Positions 10,991-22,289 are shown, numbered from the stretch's first letter. The stretch is 64,000 bases of DNA from Spisula solida (GCA_947247005.1 OX365947.1:37280760-37344759), one strand, 5' to 3'. Made by a program: numbers and translations. Notes: generated from the sequence alone by a model not told the origin.

Positions 10991-11437
10991 TTGACACTAG
11001 TCGAGGCCTGGAAACAAGCCCTCGACAAAAATTTTAATATCTTTATTAATGACATATTGTACTTCTTAAACAAATCAACCTTATATAATTATGCAGATGA
11101 CAACACTGTATCTTATGCTCACACAAATATTGACATTTTAAAAACAACACTTGAACAGGAAAGTAATATCCTGATTGACTGGTTTGCTAAAAACCAGATG
11201 CAGGCCAAACCAGAGAAGTTTCAGACAGTTGGTAGAAGAGCAAACAGTGCTATTGAGTCTTTTACAGTCGGCGGCTCTGCTATCAAGTGCGACGAGCGTG
11301 TGAAGCTTCTTGGGGTTGAGCTTAATTATATGCTTGACTTTGACACTCAGATATCCCACATGTGCAAAAAGGCTGCAAGACAATTGAATGTTCTTCAGCG
11401 CCTGGGTAAATTTTTATCACGGAATAAGTTATGTTAA
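10991..11437 (+). pseudogene. LINE RT active-site segment
   Basis: 148 codons carry the RT catalytic box YNYADDNTVSY and the following thumb region (LLGVELNYMLDFDTQISHM). TLVEAWKQALDKN joins directly to FNIFINDIL. In intact relatives roughly 80 residues with motif A (the first catalytic Asp) and the PQGSILGP box lie between them, so this RT cannot be active. Confidence 0.85.
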
Positions 11438-11885
11438 CAATTTTTAAACTTTTATTAGATCTAACTTTAACTACTGTCCTATTGTATGGCACTTCTGTAG
11501 TAAGGGTAACACAGAAAAACTTTAAGGTATGAAAACACTCTTGTAATACCACAAGTCAGAACAACAACATATGGTAAGAATTCCTTCCGCTTCGAGGCAG
11601 TCCGAGTATGGAACAGTCTGCCGACGAGCTTAGACAAGCTACAGATAACAAGGAGTTCCGCAGACTGATCCGTGCCTGGACTGGCCTGATGTGTAAGTGC
11701 TCCATGTGCCTGTAAATGTCACTGTTGTCTGCTTGTTTGTCCATATTTATTCATCTTACTTATGCTTGAGATTGCATGTACTGCTTGCTTTCTGTAGCTC
11801 AACAGTTTTTAAATATGTTTTACCTTGTCTTATTATCTATCTCTCATGTGTGCTTTATTTTTATGTGAATGCATTTGGTCTAAGT

Positions 11886-12125
11886 TATTTATAGTTGTGC
11901 TTGCTTTATGTGTGCTTTATTTTGCTTAAGGTATGCTTTTATTGTGTTTTTCGATGTGCTTTATTTTGCTTTATGCATGCTCTTATTGTGCTTTTGATGT
12001 GCTTTATTTTGCTTTTTGTATGCTTTTATTGTGCTTTTGGTGTGCTTCATTTTGCTTTATGTATGCTTTTATTGTGCTTTTGATGTGCTTTATTTTGCTT
12101 TGTGTAAGTTTTATTGTGATAAGCT
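11886..12125 (+). repeat. TGTGCTTTATTTTGC minisatellite
   Basis: Low-complexity T-rich tandem units contain TGTGCTTTATTTTGCTTTAT and TGCTTTTATTGTGCTTTTG, about 5 units of some 43 bp. They follow the LINE 3' end. Open frames across it (LLCF repeats) are artefacts. Confidence 0.85.
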
Positions 12126-12311
12126 GTGCCTGGTGCTTTTACTGGTTCAAGTTACTTTGAAGTTGAATTTTTTGTTATATTTACATATTGTTTTTCGGAA
12201 AATAGCTATGCGAGCTAATGTTATATTGTTTGCCATAACTGACTTTAAATCATAGTAAAACTTCTTGTATCTCTTGCATCTTGTTAATTATCTACTACAC
12301 ACTTTATCCGT

Positions 12312-12402
12312 CTACAATTTGCAGTTGTTAAAGAAATATAAAGAATTTAAATTTGAGCGTAACTTTAAGATTTTTGTACGTGCTTTGATAAAACAGTACC
12401 CA
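12312..12402 (+). mobile_element. hAT-like MITE, right-end fragment
   Basis: It contains AATTTGCAGTTGTTAAAG and ends GATAAAACAGTACCC, matching the right half of the family copy at 49161-49408. Confidence 0.8.
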
Positions 12403-13953
12403 AGTCTCCATAAGCAGCCTACAGCCGAGCCCGTTATATGACCTCTTTGGGGGAAATATGACTTCAATGTATACCGCACACGGAACATAATTATCATATT
12501 TTCTGAAAATTGGGTTAGGTAATTCTACACCTTCATTTTCACATTATTTGACTAAAACATTTAAATGAGTTGTTTATTGAAAATAGTTTGCTTGTAAATA
12601 CCTTTTATCAACAAGATAGTTTGATATTTTAACCTGCGTGTGTGTATAACATTAAAATACTGATAAAATTTTACACCCCGATGTTCATGAAATACACTTT
12701 TAAAAAGTATAATGGCCTTCTTCAAATCGCATTTTAAGATACTTCCGCAACTTTCTGGACAGGAGATTTTTCCTGGTAATAGTTAGACATTACAAAACTT
12801 AAAAATACACGAAACAATTTTTTTCCAATTTAGTCTAGGTCAGGCCATTTTTGTGCTAGAATGACTGGCCTAACATAAGGAAGAATTCAACTCAAGCGGT
12901 TACTAGTAATCGACAACGCTCATTTTTTCTATATAGAAATAAGAAGGGACAGTGTATGATTTTTCTTAATAACGAAAAAACTAGACAAACAAACTCTTAG
13001 GTGCGAAAAAATCTGTAAACTTTATTGTCTTACACATTAGGTAGTATCAATTTCATATATCTTAATAAGTATTTAAATAGTCTGATTTGAAGACATTTTA
13101 TACCACTTTCCTAGTGATTTTTTTCCTTTTTGTCTATATAAAATCTAAGCGTAAGACCAAACATAGGTATCTTTAACCTGGATTTTAAATAACTTATCTC
13201 AAAGTAAACCCTTAGATCCGAATGGAACCTTACAGATATTAAAATTAGCATTTAAATGGTATATATTTCGATATCGAAATTTTTTTTAGATCGTCTGTTT
13301 TAAGGTTTTTTTTACTAAAATTTACAATTTTGTCATTCTTAACAGTTGTTGTTGTTGTTGTTGTAGTAGCTTGGCAGACGATCGCTCTATCGCGTGTATA
13401 TCGATAATCCCCTGTTTCATATTGTAACTGTTTTATAACAACAACATCAAGTATTAACCTTTATATAAGTGGTTGGGGTGTATTAATATGTGCAGTTATA
13501 TGTTTCACTTTGAATTTGGTTCCAAATAATTAAACCATTTTCTTGGCAAAAGGAAATTACATAGTAAACGAATGGAAATTAATACTTGCATCATAACCAA
13601 CTGATGAACTGAATATTAGTCACATAAATAAACATTTAAGATTCCATCAGTTGAAAAATTATGAACTTCTTCAAGTTGAAATGAAATTTACACGGTAATT
13701 TGTGAATAAACCAAACTATCGAAATTGGCCAAAAAAGGCATCATTCGACAAAAAGGTAAAACAAAATAATATAACAGAACATCTATATTTAAGACTTGTA
13801 CGACGTACATCGTCTTGTTTGCATACATTTACGCACAAATAATCACCCGATCCAGAACTATATACAAAGATAATTCAAACAAATAAATAAGTATATGGTA
13901 TATTAATCTATACAAAATGTAGTTGTGGATGAGGATGAACATTATTATTATAA
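12403..13953. other. AT-rich DNA, no gene seen
   Basis: No open frame with family-like sequence is visible on either strand. A (GTT)n tract sits at 13345-13365. Confidence 0.6.
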
Positions 13954-14263
13954 TTATACATGTACATTCATTATAGTTTTTCTAAAGCATAAAGATTCCT
14001 TGATATATAAAAACGATTGAAGGAGAATATTTGTGTTACTAGAATTTAACAATTCAATAAATTTGTTTACGGATGGGCGTTGATTGATAAAAATATATGC
14101 TAATATATTTCCATCTAATGACATTAAAACATGGGCATATATAAACAAAATGGAAATCATCTTCTATATCTAGTTGATCGCAACATAAACAATACCTTTC
14201 TTCCCTAACAATACGATTTCGTGCATATCTACCCGATTGTATTCTTATTTGGAGACCTGACAA
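13954..14263 (-). pseudogene. LINE C-terminal zinc-binding domain relic
   Basis: On the minus strand 14263-14054 encodes QIRIQSGRYARNRI, then ERYCLCCDQLDIEDDFHF, then YICPCFN. This Cys/His pattern (CxxC...HF..CPC) is the zf-RVT-type C terminus of LINE ORF2 proteins. The similarity continues in another frame at 14160-13954 (NKFIELLNS). Only this tail is present, so it is a fragment or a 5'-truncated insertion. Confidence 0.75.
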
Positions 14264-14884
14264 TCTGGTCTACAATTAAAAGTGATTATGCAAAAGAGTG
14301 AACAAAAATGGACGTCAAAAAAGCTTTTATTCTTCATTTTTATTTGCAAACAAAGGCTAGTGGACCATACATCAAACATATGTATACACAATGGTTTAAT
14401 GGAACTTGTGATCACTCGGGTTGAGACAGACCTATTATTAAAGATCACGGACTCTTGTCTAAAGAGGCACTAGTAATCTACAATACACTGTCACGTAAAA
14501 CGCACTTTACAATCCACAAGTTAACACTTGGCCAACGTGGTGTAAATATATAACGTGGAAATATCCTACTTCTAAGGCATACATTGTATGTTTGATGTGA
14601 TGGTGCTATCATAATCCTTAAAAAGTCCGAGGTTTCTCCAACACTTAAATACACTTAACAATCAGCCGTCTTATTCAAGTCTATGACTCCGCGAGTGAGC
14701 AACTATTTTCACAAACGTTCCATTACAATAAAACACAAAAGAAGCAGGAATGATATCCGGATTGTGCCTGCTGATGCCAGTCTTGTTGAACTGTTACCAA
14801 TTGTGATAAACCCTGAAAATAATCAGAAAAGTAGATACACTGTACCGATGTCAAGAGTTGCGACCACTTTGTTGAGAAATAATT
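14264..14884. other. Unassigned DNA with a doubtful ORF
   Basis: A plus-strand open frame (14683-15003, 106 codons, basic N terminus) matches nothing I recognise. Its last third lies inside the adjacent MITE, so I do not support it as a gene. Nothing else is evident. Confidence 0.4.
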
Positions 14885-15126
14885 CGCCTGCTTTGAAGTC
14901 TAAGGTCGTAAGTAGCTATTACGACCTTATACGACCTTATACGACCATACGTATTTTAAATCGTTTGTTACGAACCTATTTTCATGAATGTCGGAACAGG
15001 TAATGTTGACCAATTTGTAGCAGAAAATGCCGTTTTTCGCAAAGGAAGTAGTCTTCAGACAGTGTTTCCTCGCTTTCTTAAAAAAGCATTTGGCACTTAC
15101 GACCTTATTCTCAGTCTAAGCCAGCG
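14885..15126. mobile_element. MITE with GCTGGCTT-type termini, copy 1
   Basis: The right end reads GTCTAAGCCAGCG and the left end CGCCTGCTTTGAAGTC, imperfect inverted termini around ACGACCTTA repeats. It shares CCTATTTTCATGAA and TTCAGACAGT with the copy at 59730-59962. Confidence 0.7.
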
Positions 15127-15302
15127 AAAAGTGCTACGAAAGTAGATGTCTCGCAAGCCAAATTAGCCGATGTTGTAAATACATGTATAATAAAAATAAC
15201 AATTTGAGATGCAAGTTATATGCGAGCACAATTAACAAATCATCATTGAAAAGCCGAGATTATCCATTGTCATTTTAACTAATTACATGTTGTAAAACAT
15301 TA

Positions 15303-15341
15303 TTACGGTACAATAACGAAAACACACGAGGATTAATTAGT
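15303..15341. repeat. Dispersed 39-bp repeat, copy 1
   Basis: TTACGGTACAATAACGAAAA followed by CACACGAGGATTAATTAG recurs without visible change at 23734-23772. Confidence 0.85.
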
Positions 15342-15485
15342 TACAAGTCATATCGATGTGAATTATTAGAGAGGTTGCGAAAATTAACATGTAACTTGTA
15401 GGTTTACGCAGAGACTTTCTATAGTGAATAATACTTTTGGGAATATTTTCATCCAGATATGTGTAGTTTCTAATAGTAACGGTAG

Positions 15486-15640
15486 TATAGTGCGCCGGGA
15501 AAATTTGGTATATTCCATAAAGGTGGATTAATCAGATGTGCACGATTTATCAGTGATTTTTGTAGTACAATACTTGCGCTATTTGTTTACTTTATTGATT
15601 TGTAAAACCAAGTTTGCAACAGTTGACCAAACCTATTCAT
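15486..15640. mobile_element. TA-flanked MITE, left part (TAGTGCGCC family)
   Basis: It starts TATAGTGCGCCGGG and shares GTGGATTAATCAGATGTGCA and TTGACCAAACC with the full copy at 54677-54877. The right terminus is lost. Confidence 0.8.
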
Positions 15641-15720
15641 GTATCATACGTACACGTTGCAATTAAAATTGGCTTGCGAAACCCAAAAATAGTATTTACG
15701 TACACGTTACACGTAGACTT

Positions 15721-15965
15721 TCGCAACCTCTCTAATATTGCAACCTGTACGTGTAAGTACGGTTAGCTACATGTTCAGGTACTTGTACATGTTCGCAACC
15801 TCTCTAATATTGCAACCTGTACGTACGTACGTGTACGGTTAGTTACATGTTGAGGTACTCGTACATGTTCGCAACCTCTCTAATATTGCAACCTGTACGT
15901 ACGTACGTGTACGGTTAGCTACATGTTCAGGTACTCGTACATGTTCGCAACCTCTCTAATATTGG
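15721..15965. repeat. 72-76-bp tandem repeat
   Basis: Units starting TCGCAACCTCTCTAATATTG begin at 15721, 15793, 15869 and 15945. CGTACGTACGTGTACGG lies within them. A complementary copy of the start motif (TTAGAGAGGTTGCGAA) is at about 15366, so the array may be one end of a larger inverted-repeat element. Confidence 0.9.
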
Positions 15966-16098
15966 TTTGGGCGGTACATTGTGTTTGTCTGTCTATTTTT
16001 ATTCCGACCTAATCTATTATCAGATACTTCAGTTTTGTAAAGAACCATAAAACGATATCATACAAACTACTCAAGGACACCATGAGTGTTTATATAAC

Positions 16099-16210
16099 CA
16101 TAGGCCTAAGAAATTATATCACAAAATACAGAGTTTTGAAATTCCCCATCTTCTCGTCATTACTATATATAATATATCTGTATTTTGTGATATAATTTCT
16201 TAGGCCTGTG
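16099..16210. mobile_element. Hairpin MITE with 7-bp target duplication, copy 1
   Basis: Arms CATAGGCCTAAGAAATTATA.. and ..TATAATTTCTTAGGCCTGTG form a long inverted repeat. The flanks are ATATAAC and ATATAAT. The same family is at 29156-29280. Confidence 0.85.
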
Positions 16211-16446
16211 ATATAATTATTGAAATATTGTCGCCCTACAATATGGAAGAATGCTATTCACATAATGTTATACGTGTACAGTACAACCTCTCCAGACCCC
16301 CTGTAGAGCAACATCCTCTCTATAACAACACCTTCATAGTTTCCCTAATCACATACATGTATTTACTATAAAATTAGCCTCTGTAGAGCAACCGCCTCTA
16401 AACAATGGCCAATATTGGCAGCTTTCATATGATGTTTGTACCGTAC

Positions 16447-16651
16447 CTGTATTAATGTGAAACTCGTGTGAGTAGGCTCTAAAAGGCCCTCCGGATGCCT
16501 GCAATCCCGGAACTTCACACCGGAATTTAGTGAAGCCTGAGTCTTCTATGGATATTGAGTAACGTAATTTAGATGTCCTCGAGTATTCACATTTGTATAA
16601 TGTTGGAACTCCGTTGTCTATGTTATCTTCAGGTTGACTTGGGTAAAATTG
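16447..16651 (-). CDS. Immunoglobulin-domain exon, second half (exon B)
   Basis: Internal exon with acceptor TTGCAG/C at 16651 (phase 0) and donor ACAG/GTACGG at 16447 (phase 1). It encodes the back half of an Ig-like domain: NGVPTLYKCEYSRT, then IEDSGFTKFRCEV, where the second Cys is the F-strand Cys of the fold. It fits directly onto exon A (17598-17776, which ends phase 0). Together they give a 384-nt, phase 1-1 Ig cassette. No following exon or stop is visible downstream on the minus strand, so the gene is incomplete or fragmentary here. The role (cell-surface or secreted recognition or adhesion) is inferred from the fold only. Confidence 0.65.
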
Positions 16652-17597
16652 CTGCAATTGAAGGGTGATAATAATAAATTAAATAATAATTACCGGTATG
16701 ATAATTACACCATTTTACTAGGAAACCTTTTTTGACAGTACATTATACATAAATTAATAGTCTTCCATGAGAACAATAAAGAATTGAACAAGAACATACT
16801 AAAGGTCAATGTATAAATGTATATGACATTTGTGCAAAGTCATGAAAGTATTTCCTCACATTGCGGTAAATAACTATTACGTAATGCTAATTACAAAACC
16901 AACGATCACCTCAAAAAAATGTTTAAACCCTGTCAAATATTAATCAAATTGATTTTCTTGTTTAGCTGCGCGGCAAAAAAATACAAAAATGTTCTACATA
17001 ATATTATGTGTACCATCAGATGGTATACATAATATTATGTAGAACATTTGTGTAATGTTTTTAATTTTTAAATTCAATGAACGTTTAGGTAAACCTTCGG
17101 ATCATTTTTATATCATATACGTTAAGCATTTATACTATTAAATTGATACATTTTATTCTGAAACAAAAGTTGGTGTGTGGGCTTCTATTTACATTTGATG
17201 GTTTTACTGTGATCGACTCCATTGTTGGGCCGGTACCAATAGCTAAAGTCATGTTCTTGTTGTTTTTTTCTTGTCAATGATTTCGTTTATACGGGCTGTT
17301 CCAGGGAAACATGGTCAGTCCTGACTGTTGAGGGCCTTACGGCAGATTGACAGTTGTGTCAAGTATGTTCCCTCTATAAATACAGTCTTTATGATGATGA
17401 TGATTATTATTATTATTATTAATAATAATATTATTATTATAACCTCCCCTTTAACTGTACGATACGTTCATGAACCAGACCCGGAAACCAGTTAGATAAA
17501 AAATATACTGGCCGCCCTATATACTCGTATAAGACTGAAGAACGGCCGCAAAACATATATAGTGAAAACCTACAGAGAATGCACGATAAAAGATTAC
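16652..17597. other. Intron-like DNA with a palindrome and microsatellite
   Basis: This lies between Ig exons A and B. It holds the palindrome at 16989-17049 and an (ATT)n/(AAT)n tract at about 17404-17445. Nothing else is seen. Confidence 0.5.
16989..17049. repeat. 61-bp near-perfect palindrome
   Basis: 30-bp arms (AATGTTCTACATAATATTAT..) surround a single central base, with one mismatch. Each arm also contains the self-complementary ATAATATTAT, so alternative hairpins are possible. Confidence 0.95.
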
Positions 17598-17776
17598 CAG
17601 AAAGTTGTTGTTTTGGTATGTCATTCTGAACCATTCAATCATGACAGCCTGGGATCCACCAATGTAACCATTGCATGATAATTCTAGTTGTGTACCACGT
17701 GTCACCTGTGATTGGTTCTGTACATTTGAATAGTCTTGAAGGTTCATCACACTTAACTGCAAGTTTCTTGGTTGAA
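17598..17776 (-). CDS. Immunoglobulin-domain exon, first half (exon A)
   Basis: Internal exon with acceptor TTTCAG/TT at 17776 (phase 1) and donor TTTCTG/GTAATC at 17598 (phase 0). It encodes the front half of an Ig-like domain: VTRGTQLELSCNGY (B-strand Cys) and AVMIEWFRM (C-strand Trp). Exon B supplies the matching second Cys. Phase-1 borders are the usual state for Ig cassettes. No exon bearing a signal peptide is recognised upstream within the window. It may belong to a tandem paralogue of the gene ending at 19193. Confidence 0.68.
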
Positions 17777-17807
17777 CTGAAACCAGAACCACATAGCGAA
17801 TAATTTA

Positions 17808-18022
17808 AGCCTAGGTCCCACTGAGCATTTTTTGCCTCGGTGATATACTCCCGAATGAAATTAATAAGCTATCAGGACATCGGGAACAGATACCTCGTGG
17901 TCTAGAGGAAGCTTCGGGGAAGTCATGAGCTAGTTAGTGATATCGGATTGTGATGAATCGGGTGGTATCGGAAGAAATCGGGAGAATGTCGCCAATGTGG
18001 AATTCCTCAATGGGACATGGGT
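17808..18022. mobile_element. Harbinger-like MITE (TTA-flanked), copy 1
   Basis: Inverted termini (AGCCTAGGTCCCACTGAG left, CTCAATGGGACATGGGT right) are flanked by TTA on both sides, the target preference of PIF/Harbinger elements. The core GGGAAGTCATGAG and ATCGGGTGGTATCGGAAGAA is shared with copies at 31420 and 55228. Confidence 0.75.
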
Positions 18023-18699
18023 TTAACACACCCCATGAGACATGATGGCTGATAGTATTGATGTCAGTTCATGGAAGGTGTTGGCGTCATGAAGAAATGA
18101 CAAGAACAGTCTTGTTAGGATATTGTTAGAGTGACGTTGTCGTTTATGGGTACACACAATATTACAACCATTGTCTGAACAGGTAGAGCGAATATAGTAT
18201 GTTAGTTTAGCATTGAAATGATAGCTGTCTGTATTAACCTCTATAATTGGTTTTACACCGTAAAACTGGACTCGACCGCTGCGTCACTCTATTCTTACCC
18301 TGACTGGACTATAAGTAATGGTCAATTCTCATATCAACTTGTTGTCCAACGTTTTACACCAGTATATTATTGTTGGTTTAGCGTGTGTTTGTAGACGTGC
18401 AAATAAATTATTTACTTGTATAACGCATGGTTACATACGCATATTTTATAGTAATAATATGTATCATTCTAGCAGTGTTACCACGTATCTTCATATAGGA
18501 TTGAAGAAATGTTACTTCCTGTAATGTAACTATGCCATATGACGTTGTGTAGCTCTATACGCTCAAATAATGCTAGATGACCCACCCACAGGAAGATCTA
18601 GTTGTATTATTGATAAATAATAAAAACGTGAAATTACAGAACCATATGTAGTGTATGGCTTATCGTTAATACTAATATTTCTGTAATCATTAAAATATT

Positions 18700-18900
18700 T
18701 AATGAGTAACGATGTGCTGCTGACTGATTGAATCCATCTGTTTTAAAATGACATTTTGGAAAGATTGTTTATATTGATCTACGAGTAAGACAAGATAATC
18801 CATTACCGTTGACAGTAAGTAACTTTCATTAAATTGTTTTAATGAGAAACGTTGTGCTACTGACTGATTGAATACATCTGTTTTAAAATGACATCGATAG
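18700..18900. repeat. Local duplication with a relic of the Ig gene's last exon
   Basis: About 55 bp at 18700-18755 recur at 18841-18895 (CTGACTGATTGAAT..CATCTGTTTTAAAATGACA). Between them, 18773-18830 on the minus strand reads LTVNGNGLS and TRRS, a diverged copy of the last-exon segment LTINGNALSSSTRRS at 19240-19300. Partial tandem duplication of the 3' end of the Ig gene is the simplest reading. Confidence 0.7.
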
Positions 18901-19192
18901 ATAGTTTATTTCAAATTTCAGTAAGCCATAGATCAATGTGAACATACAAATAACACAATACAATTTTCATATGACAGTAAAAAGTGGCAAAGGTGGTTAT
19001 GCAATCAGTTTAAATAAGGATGGGTGAATTATTAAAGTAAGATGAAAACAAGAAAACTAGAATAACAAGAAAATACAGAACTTGGAGTCAACATAGGAAA
19101 AGAGGACGGGAACGTTTCTGTCGGAGAAGGTGCCTATGTGTTGGTAGTTCTATATACATCATGAAAGCAAATATAATCACTTATGAATCATT

Positions 19193-19713
19193 TTAAGTTA
19201 CTAGTAAACAGTAAACGAACAGAAAAAGGATTGGAAGGAGTATTTTAATTGATCTACGAGTAGAGCTAGATAATGCATTACCATTGATTGTAAGTAGTGC
19301 ACTGGCATTTGATTGTCGGGTATCAGAATTGGATGGTTTGTAATTAACCACACAATGGTAGTTAGCCTGGTCGTCACAATCCATCCGAGATATTAGATAG
19401 TGTACACTTAGAACGCTGCCAGCTGGGTAGTTGTTATTGATGGAACCGTCTGGTGTCGGGTTTTTAGTCTTTATGTCATTCGGTGCATTTCCACTTAGTT
19501 TTGGAGTATTTGCATTTACACCCGCTGCGGATATCTCCACAAAAGTGCTTGATTCTCGTCGTATGTACATTGAATACACAGCATCCACATTACCCAGATT
19601 GTCTGCAGTACACGACATTTCTACCTGTGACGTTGATGGAGCGGACGTCGGACCTGTCGCATCCCCCGTCAGCGACACCGTATTTGGTGTGATCATCATC
19701 CGTGCACATGACA
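19193..19713 (-). CDS. Last exon of an Ig-superfamily membrane protein
   Basis: Terminal exon with acceptor TTGTTTCAG/TG at 19713 (phase 1) and TAA stop at 19193. It encodes one Ig-like V/I-type domain of about 120 residues. QVEMSCTADNLG has the B-strand Cys, and SRMDCDDQANYHCVVNY has the F-strand D-x-A-x-Y-x-C motif. A second nearby Cys (DC) may form an extra disulphide. The tail NGNALSSSTRRS plus a hydrophobic stretch (ILLPILFLFVYCLLVT) ending at the stop fits a GPI-anchor signal or a C-terminal membrane segment. Earlier exons lie upstream at higher coordinates and were not found. Role inferred: surface recognition or adhesion. Confidence 0.75.
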
Positions 19714-21140
19714 CTGAAACAAAATAAGTGCCACTTATTAATAAACTATTTTCTAAATTATTTGTGACTTTACTTTGTGACTAGATGCCATTATACATGG
19801 TGTTTAACCCATTGAATAGTCCCCAAAATGAGTCATAGATTGTTATTAATTTCTATAATTTCTGTCCGATTTGTTTGGAATTCATACGTATCTTGTATTA
19901 TATACATAGATAAATGTCAACAAAAACACGTGTAGAAATTAATTATATAGTATATTTAACGTTTCGGCATTTTGCCTTCGCCAGGAAATACATATAACTG
20001 AAAATGAGTTTATACACATTTTACTTTTTTTTTTGTATTATATACATGTGAAACTAATGACAAATGCAATGTATTGTTCTGACAGTATGAATGACTTAAA
20101 ACATACATGGAATTCGACCAAGTTAGTGCCGTAGGCAGCCGTAAATCTTAGCCGAGTCGTTAAGTCTAGTTGGTCCGGAGGTATTTTTCGTTTACTTATA
20201 CAACGTTTCTGACCATTGCAGTTTGGAGGCATATATATAAGCCACCGAATACGCTTTAAACATTGACGTGTTCGCAAGAAAAGTGAGCTAGCGAAGCGAA
20301 CTAGAAAAATGCATTTGTTTGCTTGTAGAAAACTTTGAAAATCTTCTCAGAAACCACTTGTATGGTTTGAAAATGAGTTTATACACATTTTACTTGGGTT
20401 ATGCTCAACCAAAGTCCGTTATAAATTTTATATTTAGATGTGTCCTTCAGTTCATATTTTGTACTTGCTTACACATGGCCATGGTACTCAAGTAAGCGAT
20501 ATAGGAACATCATTGTTTTATTATTCAGTCAAATGCTAAGATCATGATACCAGTATGTATATCTAAATACATTATACTTTCAGGAAATATTAACAATTCA
20601 GCAATTTCACACACGCGCTTCATACAAAGGTTAGCCAAAATCACTAACTGACGCACGAGAAACAATGTACATCTATATGTTACTAATCAATTGTAAATAT
20701 TGTGTTAATTTTGCGGCAAACCCAGAAAGGTTGTCGAATATGTTTTTTCCATTGTACATGTATATATAAATCATTGTTATGCCAAAATCGTCATTATAAC
20801 TATATTTAAAATTATATGAAACTATATTTATGAATTTAGAAATTAACTACAGATACTACTTATTCTTATACAAACCATTATAGCTTGAAATGATTGAATG
20901 TGAAATTATATATTTGATTAATACATCTCCACATTTTGTTGTTAAAATAAACATATTTGATCCATCCATAATATGTTAAAGTGAATGTTTGTTTATTTAT
21001 ATTAAGTACCATAATTAATCGCATGTATGTCTTTCCATTCACAATACATATGCTCTATTTTGTACCATGTTTATCCATATTTATGATGCATCCTTATTTC
21101 ACCACATGTATTTGATGTTGTATTATACTTTTGTTTATCA
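19714..21140. other. Non-coding DNA with a short direct repeat
   Basis: TGAAAATGAGTTTATACACA followed by TTTTACTT occurs at about 19998 and 20368. Nothing else with gene-like content is seen. Upstream exons of the Ig gene were not recognised here. Confidence 0.5.
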
Positions 21141-21176
21141 TGAATAAACTATCTATCTAACTATCTATCTATAATC
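21141..21176 (+). repeat. Retroposon-type tail with (CTAT)n
   Basis: ATGAATAAACTATCTATCTA continues as CTAT repeats. An AATAAA signal followed by a simple repeat is typical of LINE/SINE 3' ends. Confidence 0.6.
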
Positions 21177-21290
21177 GGACAAAGATAAATTGGCCGGGCA
21201 ATAAATAGTACCAGAACATAAACATTGTTGTTTATCTTTTGCACCCGAAGTAAACTTATAAGACGTAATAACTACAACTTAATAAGCAGT

Positions 21291-21385
21291 GAGGAAATAG
21301 CTCAGTTAGTAAAGCACAAGGTCCAATAGCAACAATCGTAGGCTATGTTTTATTCCGCTCGAGTTCGAATCCAAGTCATGACTTT
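21291..21385 (+). pseudogene. tRNA-like sequence 1
   Basis: It has an A-box-like TAGCTCAGTTAGTAAAGCA and a B-box GAGTTCGAATCC about 45 bp apart. The acceptor and T stems do not pair well. A functional tRNA is unlikely; a Pol III promoter or SINE-like remnant fits better. Confidence 0.5.
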
Positions 21386-21507
21386 TCTATTAAAATATGA
21401 TTTGTTTGTTCTGTTTATTTTTTCATTTTATTTTTTCTAGACTTTGTAATATAAAAGTGTTGAAAAAATGAAAAAAAAACAGATAGCGTTATAATAAAAA
21501 ATAAAGA

Positions 21508-21597
21508 ACATGGATTCGAACCTGCGTACAAAAAACATAATATGGTAGATCATCTATAGGCTGAGGGGTTACCACTGAGCCACTGACGCTATAGGAA
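21508..21597 (-). pseudogene. tRNA-like sequence 2
   Basis: On the minus strand it reads GTGGCTCAGTGGTAACCCC (A-box like), then about 40 nt, then GCAGGTTCGAATCC (B-box). It lies opposite tRNA-like sequence 1 in the same inverted-repeat element. Confidence 0.5.
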
Positions 21598-21887
21598 AAA
21601 TGTTGCACAATTATCATGTCTAACACATTTACCGTTGAGTTAGATGGGAAGGTCATCGTTGTGTTTATTTACAATACAATACAATGTATTGTTTATTTAC
21701 TGTTGCTAAATTTAGCCCGGCCAATTTATGTTTGTCCAACTATATAGTCATTCCTATTGTGCAAGATGCTAGACTATATTAGCACAGTGAAAAAATATGA
21801 AAGAAACTGGCAAAAAACACTGATTAAAGGTGTATTTTTAGGTTATGCATGTTTATGTAATTTTAACCATAGAGTTTATACAGTTAA

Positions 21888-21906
21888 CCCCCCCCCCCCC
21901 CCCCCC
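21888..21906. repeat. Poly(C) run of 19
   Basis: 19 consecutive C on the plus strand. Its true length may be misassembled or variable. Confidence 0.95.
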
Positions 21907-22289
21907 GTTTAGCTACCCAAGTTGGAAATTTACCTATATCGATTTTTTTATAGGTTCTTCCGATTTCTACATTCGGCCATGTACTTATAACGTCATTCCT
22001 TGAATGATTGACCTAGAAACTATGTGTAGGTCGTTTGTGGTAAAACAAATACATGTAGTATAAATGAAGATTGCCAAGTATCTAGTGAAAGTACAGATAT
22101 GAAATTTTGCACGAGTAAATGAAATACATTTACCTACTCTACAAACAAATCTCAGCAGTATAGATTATTTTTTAAAAAAAGATTTATTCACAAGTTCCAT
22201 TTAAGATATGTCAGTACATTTTATGCAAAAATCATTCAAGAACATCCTATACATGCATGCAATAGCCTATTTTAGGTAATGTGATAAAA

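Larger units (their letters stand above)
9507..11740 (+). mobile_element. Broken non-LTR retrotransposon (LINE, CR1/Jockey-like)
   Basis: A 5'-truncated, internally deleted LINE lies on the plus strand. It holds the C-terminal part of an endonuclease, RT segments and the usual C-terminal domain ending near 11,700 (TYGKNSFRFEAVRVWNSLP). Frameshifts occur near 9,560, 10,220 and 10,770. RT lacks the palm section between the helix before motif A and FINDI, and another gap lies at about 11,500-11,540. A retroposon tail is inserted at about 10341-10432. The family is judged from motif style only. Confidence 0.85.
21177..21737. mobile_element. Inverted-repeat element carrying two tRNA-like sequences
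   Basis: Termini GGACAAAGATAAATTGGCCG.. and ..CGGCCAATTTATGTTTGTCC match over 23 bp with one mismatch. The element has no coding frame. It holds a tRNA-like sequence on each strand, at 21291-21385 (+) and 21508-21597 (-), pointing toward each other. Confidence 0.8.

Noticed and set aside
11895..12255. Plus-strand open frames rich in LLCF/ALCF
   Set aside because: They are translations of the T-rich minisatellite.
14683..15003. 106-codon basic open frame
   Set aside because: Its 3' third is MITE sequence and the rest has no recognisable homology or exon borders.
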